Below are positions 1-4,476 of a stretch of 5,706 nt of DNA, one piece after another. A program made the position numbers and the translations under genes. How positions within the stretch are numbered: position 1 is the stretch's first letter; every line of letters starts with the position of its first letter. Origin of the DNA: Acidobacteriota bacterium (GTDB taxonomy: Bacteria > Acidobacteriota > Terriglobia > Terriglobales > Acidobacteriaceae); NCBI GenBank assembly GCA_021810815.1, contig JAJZHR010000184.1, positions 1 through 5,706 on the forward strand, read 5' to 3'. The notes below the pieces were generated by a model that was given only the letters and a program-made list of their open reading frames with translations, did no database searches and was not told where the DNA came from.

Positions 1-1
1 C

Positions 2-220
2 CCGACTGGCGCAGGCGACTCCTTCGCAGGAGGCTTCTACGGCTACATCGCTTCGCAGCCTGCGCTGACGCCTGCCGTGTTCAAGACGGCGATGTTCTAC
101 GGCGGCGTGATGGGATCGTTCGCGGTGGAGAGCTTCGGCACCGAGCGTGTGCAGTCGCTGACCCGCGAAGAGATCGACCAGAGGTTCGCGATGTTCCGCG
201 AGCTTTCGCATCTTGAGTAG
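2..220 (+). CDS. PfkB-family carbohydrate/nucleoside kinase, C-terminal fragment (5' end outside window)
   Basis: The frame is open from base 2 to the TAG at 218-220 and gives the last 72 residues of a ribokinase-like kinase. The fragment begins with PTGAGDSFAGGF, the second PfkB signature. In this family its Asp (fragment residue 6) is the catalytic base that activates the acceptor hydroxyl, and the GAGD loop forms the anion hole for the ATP gamma-phosphate. The following helix (about residues 25-43, AVFKTAMFYGGVMGSFAVE) and the tail FGTERVQSLTREEIDQRF match the C-terminal helices of PfkB proteins. The ATP- and substrate-specificity regions lie upstream of the window, so the substrate (sugar, adenosine or other) cannot be told. 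The stop is followed after 7 bases by the glycosyltransferase start, and the AGGAG serving that gene overlaps this stop codon. The two genes are therefore probably cotranscribed. The family call is firm; a specific function is not. Confidence 0.9.
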   Translation, partial: PTGAGDSFAGGFYGYIASQPALTPAVFKTAMFYGGVMGSFAVESFGTERVQSLTREEIDQRFAMFRELSHLE

Positions 221-223
221 GAG
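219..223 (+). promoter_or_regulatory. Ribosome binding site of the glycosyltransferase gene, overlapping the kinase stop
   Basis: AGGAG overlaps the kinase TAG stop (218-220). It lies 4 bases before the ATG at 228 and 13 before the in-frame ATG at 237. It supports a start in this region rather than at the upstream in-frame TTG at 213, which lies before the AGGAG. The spacing to 228 is short, so 237 remains possible. Confidence 0.5.
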
Positions 224-227
224 CGCG

Positions 228-1850
228 ATGGCGAAGATGTCCCAGGCAGGCAGTGGCGACGTGGTGCCCGCTCAGCGGGATGAAGTGATGCCGATCGCGG
301 TCGGATCGCTGCTGCTGGCGTTCGTGGCGCTTCTGTTTTGCAGCATGAAGGGCTGGCTGCTGCTCTACGGCGACGCAGTCGCGCACCTGCACATCGCGCG
401 CCGCATCTTCGATTCGCGCAACCCGGGGATATCGCAGCTTGGCGGCGTGTGGCTTCCGTTCCCGCACCTGCTGCTGATCCCGTTCGTGCAGAAGATGGCC
501 TGGTGGCAGAGCGGGCTCGCAGGCGCGTTCCCATCGATTGCCAGCTACGTGGTCAGCGTGGCGTGCGTCTTCATGCTGGCGAGGTATCTGGTGCCGCAGA
601 GATGGGCGCTGGCTGCCACGCTGTTCTTCGCGATCAATCCGGGGCTGCTGTATCTGTCAACGACGGCGATGACGGAGCCGCTGTTTCTAGCGCTCGTTCT
701 CGGCAGCGTCGTGCTGTTGACGGTTTGGAGAGGCGCGCTGGAGCGCGGCGACTACCGCGGTGCGAACGGGGCCCTTGAGTGCGCCGGACTGGTGCTGCTG
801 TGCGCCGCCTACACGCGCTACGACGGATGGATTCTGGCCACTGCGGCGTGGCTGCTGGTGGTGTGGAAGCTTGCGAGCAAGGGCGCATGGAAGCGCACCG
901 CGGCTCCGTTTCTGGTTTTCACGGTGCTGCTCCTGGCTGCTCCGCTCGGCTGGCTGGCTTACAACGCACACTATTTCCACGATCCTCTGGACTTCATGCG
1001 CGGGCCCTACTCGGCCAAGGCGATCGAGGCGCGCACAACGCCGCCGGGATCGTTCCATTATCCGGGTTGGCACGATCCCCGGCTTGCGGCGATGTACTAC
1101 GCGAAGACAGCGCAGGTGGACGCGGCGGCAGGCCACGCCGGGCTGCTGGTGTTCGCGCTTGCCATCGGCGGCCTGTGGCTTGCGTTCCGCAGGCGCGGCA
1201 TCGCTGCTCCTTCGCTGCTGCTGTGGGTTCCGCTGCCGTTTTACATCTATTCGGTAGCGTACGGATCCGTGCCCATCTTCATTCCGCAGTGGTGGCCGCA
1301 CTCGTATTACAACGCGCGGTATGGGATGGAGATGTTGCCAGCCTTCGCCCTGTTCGCGGCGGTTTGCCTGGCCGCGATTGAGAGAAAGATGTCCGCGCTG
1401 TGGCCGGTGGCGCGACTGGTTCTCTTTCCGGTGACGTTGGTGCTGATCCTTGCGAATGCGGGCGTGCTGCTCTACGCCAAGCCGCTCGTGCTGCAGGAGG
1501 CGCTGGTGAACGCAAGGACACGGATCGCGTTTGAGACCTCGCTGGCGAACGACCTGGAGACTTTGCCCGCAGGCTCGACCATTCTGATGTACAACTCCGA
1601 CCATGTGGGCGCTTTGCAGCAGGCGGGAATTCCGCTGAAGCAGACGGTGAATGAGTTCGACCGCGACCGCTGGCAGGCTGCGCTTGCTAGTCCAGCAGCC
1701 AGCGCCGCCTATGTAGTGGCCATTGACGGAGATGCTGTCAGCGCAGCGGTGAAGGAGCATCCGGACGGATTGCAGGAAATGTCGATTCTGTGCACAACGG
1801 GCCAGCATTGCGCGCGGTTGTATGCGTCTGAGGTATACCGTTCGAAGTAG
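228..1850 (+). CDS. Multi-pass membrane glycosyltransferase, GT-C fold, family 39 (ArnT/PMT)-like
   Basis: The protein has 540 residues from the ATG at 228. I see about 10-11 hydrophobic segments, roughly residues 22-40, 101-121, 124-145, 150-168, 185-214 (one or two), 226-246, 303-320, 327-350, 366-383 and 391-416. A mostly soluble tail of about 120 residues (420-540) follows, probably periplasmic. After the first segment comes YGDAVAHLHIARR; GT-C enzymes carry an essential acidic residue in this first external loop, here probably Asp49. TEPLF (149-153) is also typical of GT39-like proteins. By family it would transfer a sugar from a polyprenyl-phosphate donor to a lipid, glycan or protein on the outer face of the inner membrane; the acceptor is not evident. 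The usual paired acidic residues (DE/DD) are reduced to one Asp. It follows the kinase by 7 bases and is separated from the next gene by 108 bases. ArnT-type lipid A modification is possible but unsupported. Confidence 0.75.
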   Translation: MAKMSQAGSGDVVPAQRDEVMPIAVGSLLLAFVALLFCSMKGWLLLYGDAVAHLHIARRIFDSRNPGISQLGGVWLPFPHLLLIPFVQKMAWWQSGLAGAFPSIASYVVSVACVFMLARYLVPQRWALAATLFFAINPGLLYLSTTAMTEPLFLALVLGSVVLLTVWRGALERGDYRGANGALECAGLVLLCAAYTRYDGWILATAAWLLVVWKLASKGAWKRTAAPFLVFTVLLLAAPLGWLAYNAHYFHDPLDFMRGPYSAKAIEARTTPPGSFHYPGWHDPRLAAMYYAKTAQVDAAAGHAGLLVFALAIGGLWLAFRRRGIAAPSLLLWVPLPFYIYSVAYGSVPIFIPQWWPHSYYNARYGMEMLPAFALFAAVCLAAIERKMSALWPVARLVLFPVTLVLILANAGVLLYAKPLVLQEALVNARTRIAFETSLANDLETLPAGSTILMYNSDHVGALQQAGIPLKQTVNEFDRDRWQAALASPAASAAYVVAIDGDAVSAAVKEHPDGLQEMSILCTTGQHCARLYASEVYRSK

Positions 1851-1863
1851 GGTACGCGTACCC
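1850..1863 (+). repeat. 14-base perfect palindrome directly at the glycosyltransferase stop
   Basis: GGGTACGCGTACCC is its own reverse complement. It starts on the last base of the TAG stop. As RNA it could form a 5-bp stem (GGGTA/TACCC) with a CGCG loop. No T-run follows, so it is not a classical intrinsic terminator. It could be a weak transcript-end hairpin, a dyad protein-binding site, or chance. The symmetry is certain; the function is not. Confidence 0.4.
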
Positions 1864-1892
1864 GGCGCTCCGCTCCGCAGCCTGCCGCGCGA

Positions 1893-1901
1893 TGCTACCA
1901 T
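1893..1901 (+). promoter_or_regulatory. Candidate extended -10 promoter element for the mgtC-dapF-ldcA-mpl unit
   Basis: TGCTACCAT fits the pattern TGnTAnnAT of an extended -10 element. It lies in the only sizeable intergenic gap, about 58 bases before the MgtC-family ATG. No recognisable -35 hexamer stands 17 bases upstream, where the sequence is G+C-rich. Transcription would begin near 1908 and give a leader of about 50 bases. This is a weak call based on position and a short motif. Confidence 0.3.
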
Positions 1902-1908
1902 CTTTTCG

Positions 1909-1926
1909 GCGGGAAGAGATCCCCGC
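1909..1926 (+). other. G+C-rich hairpin in the leader before the MgtC-family gene
   Basis: GCGGG (1909-1913) can pair with CCCGC (1922-1926), leaving an 8-base loop, AAGAGATC. Four T residues (1930-1933) follow three bases later. The shape resembles a weak terminator, either for the upstream glycosyltransferase or as an attenuator in the leader of the downstream unit. The stem is short and the T-run is poor, so termination would be inefficient. It could be chance in G+C-rich sequence. Confidence 0.25.
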
Positions 1927-1944
1927 AGCTTTTGAGCGCGTTGC

Positions 1945-1950
1945 GAGGGA
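1945..1950 (+). promoter_or_regulatory. Ribosome binding site of the MgtC-family gene
   Basis: GAGGGA lies 8 bases before the ATG at 1959, which is ideal spacing. It decides the start: the reading frame is also open from TTG codons at 1932 and 1941, but both precede this site and lack one of their own. Confidence 0.65.
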
Positions 1951-1958
1951 TTGATCCA

Positions 1959-2669
1959 ATGCTTGCTCCCCTGACATCCAACTTCAAGTTCAGCGAACTC
2001 GACCAGATGCTCCTCGCCAGTGGCGTCGCGAAGCGCCTGTTGACGGCTTGTTTGCTGGGCGGAGCGGTTGGTCTTGAGCGCGAGTGGAGACACAAGGCAT
2101 CCGGCCTGCGGACGAATATGCTGATCTGCCTCGGGTCGGCATTCTTCACCATGCTGTCGGCAGTGCTCGCAGGCGATGCCAACCCGGACAAAGGGCGCGT
2201 CGCGTCCAACATCGTGCAGGGGATCGGCTTTCTTGGCGCAGGTTTGATTCTGCACTACCGCAGCCGCGTGACAGGTTTGACCAGCGCCGCCACGGTCTTC
2301 GTGGTGGCCTCGATCGGCATGGCCTGCGGCGCCGGCCTTTACATCCCGGCGGCGATCGCGACGCTGATTGTGCTGGTGTCGCTGCAGTCGATCGGCGTCA
2401 TGGAGTTCCACGCCGGATGGAAGCTGTACCCTTTGGTGTACGAGGTGCGCGGCGCGGATACAGACGAAATCATGCTGCATGTGCTGCGTGTGCTGGACGG
2501 GTTGGGAAAACGCCTCGGCGCGGTGGAGAAGGATACGGTCGGAGCGCTGCGCAGGGTCAGCTTCACGATTACGGCGACGCGCAAGCTGCATGCGCGCCTG
2601 CTGGCGGAGTTGAAGGCAGGGGCGCCTACAGGCGAGGTGATGGTGTTCCCGGAGCCTGAAGATGAATAG
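1959..2669 (+). CDS. MgtC/SapB-family inner-membrane protein
   Basis: The protein has 236 residues from the ATG at 1959. The N-terminal domain (about 22-147) carries the family hallmarks in order: GGAVGLEREWRHKASGLRTN (34-53), a second hydrophobic segment with GSAFFTMLS (59-67), RVASNIVQGIGFLGAGLIL (80-98), then GLTSAATVFVVASIGMACGA (106-125). About five membrane segments are visible. Residues 155-236 form a soluble cytoplasmic domain, by family probably ACT-like. MgtC proteins aid growth at low Mg2+ and, in Salmonella, inhibit the F1Fo ATP synthase. Many chromosomal homologues outside pathogens have no defined role, so no gene symbol is given. The family's usual TAATLW is SAATVF here. The 108-base upstream gap is too short for a long Salmonella-type Mg2+-sensing leader. 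The stop (2667-2669) lies inside the outermost possible dapF start region, so the two genes are probably cotranscribed. Confidence 0.88.
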   Translation: MLAPLTSNFKFSELDQMLLASGVAKRLLTACLLGGAVGLEREWRHKASGLRTNMLICLGSAFFTMLSAVLAGDANPDKGRVASNIVQGIGFLGAGLILHYRSRVTGLTSAATVFVVASIGMACGAGLYIPAAIATLIVLVSLQSIGVMEFHAGWKLYPLVYEVRGADTDEIMLHVLRVLDGLGKRLGAVEKDTVGALRRVSFTITATRKLHARLLAELKAGAPTGEVMVFPEPEDE

Positions 2670-2677
2670 AGATTCCA

Positions 2678-2683
2678 AGGGAG
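2678..2683 (+). promoter_or_regulatory. Ribosome binding site favouring the GTG start of dapF
   Basis: AGGGAG lies 5 bases before the GTG at 2689. The alternative ATG at 2662 also has a plausible site, GGAG at 2651-2654 with 7 bases of spacing, inside the MgtC-family coding sequence. The N-terminal alignment to the DapF family (see the gene entry) favours 2689. Confidence 0.5.
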
Positions 2684-2688
2684 AGAAA

Positions 2689-3495
2689 GTGCTTTCATTT
2701 GTAAAGGCGCATGCGTGCGGCAACGATTTTCTGGTGATGGACGATGACGAGGCGCGCGGGGAGCAGGCGGCTCTGGCACGCTCGCTTTGTCAGCGGAACA
2801 CGGGCATTGGGGCGGACGGAATCGAGTTCCTTGAGCGGCGCGCGGACGGGACGCTGCTGCTGCGGCTGTTCAACGCAGACGGCAGCGAAGCTGAGCTCTC
2901 CGGCAATGGCACGCGATGCGTTGCGGCGTGGCTTGCCTTCAGCGAGCAGAGGGAACAGATGACGTTTGAGACGCATGGCGGCGAGCGCAAATGCCGCGTC
3001 ATCAGCGGCAACGGCAACAAATTCGAAATCGAAAGCGAGATGGGCGTTCCCCGCGTGACGCCGCGCGTTCTGCATCTGCCTGAGGTGGGGGACGTTGAAG
3101 GCGTTGAAGTGAATGTGGGCAACCCGCACTTTGTCATCTTTGTTGATGGAGAAGATTTCCGCTCGCACGGCATGAGCTGGGAGCAGCTCGGCGGCTTGAT
3201 CTGCACCAGCCCTCAGTTTCCTCAGGGTACGAATGTGGAGTTTGCGCAGGTGCTTTCGCCGCAGCGCATTGCGATCCGCATCTTTGAGCGTGGCGTTGGG
3301 CCGACGACCTCTTCGGGCACAGGAACCTGCGCCTCTGCGGCGGCATCGATTGCAACGCGCGGCGGCGAGCGCCTGCTCATGGTGGAGGCTCCCGGAGGCT
3401 CGCAGACGATCGATTGGCCGAGCGACGACAGCGCCATCCGGCTGACCGGATCTGCGGAGATCATTTGCTGGGACGGAAAGGTCGCCGGGCTGTGA
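2689..3495 (+). CDS. dapF: Diaminopimelate epimerase (DapF) homologue with both catalytic cysteines replaced by serine
   Basis: Canonical DapF interconverts LL- and meso-DAP for lysine and peptidoglycan synthesis in the cytoplasm, without a cofactor, using two cysteines as base and acid. This protein has 268 residues from the GTG at 2689, near the usual 270-280. It shows the DapF landmarks in order: HACGNDF (8-14), GIGADGI (39-45), FNADGSEAELSGNGTR (61-76), VNVGNPHFVIFV (141-152), GTNVEF (180-185) and ERGVGPTTSSGTGTCAS (200-216). The GTG start puts HACGNDF about where E. coli DapF has HGLGNDF; the ATG at 2662 would add 9 residues (277 aa). The oddity is that the usual CGNGxR and ACGTG read SGNGTR and SSGTG. 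Ser71 and Ser209 therefore stand at the catalytic Cys positions, equivalent to E. coli Cys73 and Cys217. The neighbouring non-catalytic Cys77 and Cys214 remain. The frame is intact, so it is not a decaying gene. Family membership is firm; epimerase activity on DAP is less certain. Confidence 0.88.
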   Translation: MLSFVKAHACGNDFLVMDDDEARGEQAALARSLCQRNTGIGADGIEFLERRADGTLLLRLFNADGSEAELSGNGTRCVAAWLAFSEQREQMTFETHGGERKCRVISGNGNKFEIESEMGVPRVTPRVLHLPEVGDVEGVEVNVGNPHFVIFVDGEDFRSHGMSWEQLGGLICTSPQFPQGTNVEFAQVLSPQRIAIRIFERGVGPTTSSGTGTCASAAASIATRGGERLLMVEAPGGSQTIDWPSDDSAIRLTGSAEIICWDGKVAGL

Positions 3496-4433
3496 GGAAG
3501 GAGAGCAGCCGGCTGGTTTTTCCGCAACCGCTTCGGATGGGCGACCGTCTTGCAGTGGTGTCGCCCGCAAGCACCCCCAAGGGCGATCTGGTGGAGAAGG
3601 GGATGCGCGCTCTGCGTGCGATGGGCTATGAGCCGGTGCTGTTTCCGCACGCTCTGGATCGCGGGCCGCTCTACTTCGCAGGGACCAGCGAACAGCGCGC
3701 CGCCGACCTTCATGCAGCGTTCGCAGATCCGTCCATCGCAGGCATCGTATGCACGCGCGGAGGCTATGGATCGGCATACCTGCTGCCTTTGCTGGATGCT
3801 GAGTTGGTGCGAGCGAATCCGAAGGCTTTCGTCGGTTACAGCGACCACACTTCGCTCCACAGTTGGCTCCACAGCCATGCGGGGCTTGCGACCTTCCACG
3901 GGCCGATGGTTGCGGCCGACTTTGCGCGCGACGGCGGCGTGGATGCGGCGAGCTGGCTGGCTGCCCTGTGCGGGGATGGCGACTGGTCGCTGGGAGCGGC
4001 GGACGGTCTGCGCGTCCTGAAGGCTGGAACGGCGAAAGGCGTGTTGGACGGCGGCTGCCTTTCGTTGCTGACGGCCTCGCTGGGAACGCCTTTTGAAACA
4101 AGCATCCGCGGCGGGATTCTCTTCCTCGAAGACATTGGAGCGAAGCCCTACCAGGTGGATCGGATGCTTCTGCATCTGCGCGCCGCAGGCAAGCTGCGCG
4201 GTGTGGCGGGCATCGTGTTTGGCGAGATGCAGAATTGCGCTCAGCCCGGCGCTCCGGAGAGCCTGCTGGAGGACGCGATCCGCTATGCGCTGGAGGATTT
4301 CGATGGGCCGGTGGCGATGGGGCTGCGGTCGGGCCACGTTGAGGGAGCCAACGTTACGCTGCCCTTTGGAGCGAATGCGGTGCTGGACTTGAGCGAGCAG
4401 GGCGAGCCGCTGTTGCATGTGCTGCGGACGTAG
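3492..4433 (+). CDS. ldcA: Murein tetrapeptide LD-carboxypeptidase (peptidase family S66)
   Basis: LdcA is a cytoplasmic serine peptidase that removes the terminal D-Ala from the L-Ala-D-Glu-meso-DAP-D-Ala tetrapeptide during peptidoglycan recycling. From the GTG at 3492 the protein has 313 residues, normal for S66. The Ser-Glu-His triad is visible: Ser117 in VGYSDHT (114-120), Glu213 in FLEDIGAKPYQVDRML (211-226) and His282 in SGHVEGANVTLPFG (280-293). TRGGYGSAYLLPLLD (88-102) is also typical. The GTG overlaps the dapF TGA as GTGA, indicating translational coupling. The ATG at 3537 would cut off PQPLR, which matches the P-x-x-L-x-x-GD opening of the family, so I prefer GTG. A strong AGGAAGGAG (3495-3503) lies just inside the gene, 9 bases before a CTG at 3513; initiation there cannot be excluded. 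MccF-type microcin immunity proteins share the fold, but the mpl neighbour favours LdcA. Confidence 0.9.
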   Translation: MRKESSRLVFPQPLRMGDRLAVVSPASTPKGDLVEKGMRALRAMGYEPVLFPHALDRGPLYFAGTSEQRAADLHAAFADPSIAGIVCTRGGYGSAYLLPLLDAELVRANPKAFVGYSDHTSLHSWLHSHAGLATFHGPMVAADFARDGGVDAASWLAALCGDGDWSLGAADGLRVLKAGTAKGVLDGGCLSLLTASLGTPFETSIRGGILFLEDIGAKPYQVDRMLLHLRAAGKLRGVAGIVFGEMQNCAQPGAPESLLEDAIRYALEDFDGPVAMGLRSGHVEGANVTLPFGANAVLDLSEQGEPLLHVLRT

Positions 4434-4476
4434 ACTTGAAATTGGGACACATCAAGACAAAGTAGACACGAGCGCG
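4434..4476 (+). other. 43-base ldcA-mpl spacer, A-rich, no strong signal
   Basis: This spacer is distinctly richer in A than the surrounding genes. CTTGA (4435-4439) could pair with TCAAG (4452-4456), but the stem is only 5 bp with a 12-base loop. TTGAAA at 4436 could be read as a -35 element, but no acceptable -10 follows. Before the mpl ATG there is only GAG (4470-4472) with 4 bases of spacing, so mpl has a weak ribosome binding site. I see no terminator, which is consistent with read-through from ldcA. Confidence 0.4.

Noticed and set aside
213..227. TTG at 213 as start of the glycosyltransferase
   Set aside because: It precedes the AGGAG at 219-223 and lies inside the kinase gene's end. 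ATG at 228 or 237 is better supported.
687..2723. Very long minus-strand open frame (678 codons) crossing three + strand genes and the 1851-1958 gap
   Set aside because: The translation is dominated by Arg, His, Gln, Ala and Ser with no recognisable domain. It runs antisense to two convincing membrane protein genes and the start of dapF. G+C-rich third positions on the + strand remove stops from an antisense frame, which explains it.
2689..3495. Idea that the DapF homologue is a pseudogene because its active-site cysteines are missing
   Set aside because: The frame is full length, all other family motifs are intact, and it is translationally coupled to ldcA. Two clean Cys-to-Ser positions without other decay argue for a functional variant.
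3222..4418. Minus-strand open frame of 398 codons opposite dapF and ldcA
   Set aside because: It lies opposite ldcA, whose catalytic triad and family motifs are clear, and shows only low-complexity Arg/Gln/Ala-rich sequence.
4435..4456. Possible promoter (TTGAAA) and small inverted repeat (CTTGA/TCAAG) between ldcA and mpl
   Set aside because: There is no acceptable -10 at the right distance, the stem is 5 bp with a 12-base loop, and there is no T-run. Read-through from ldcA is simpler.
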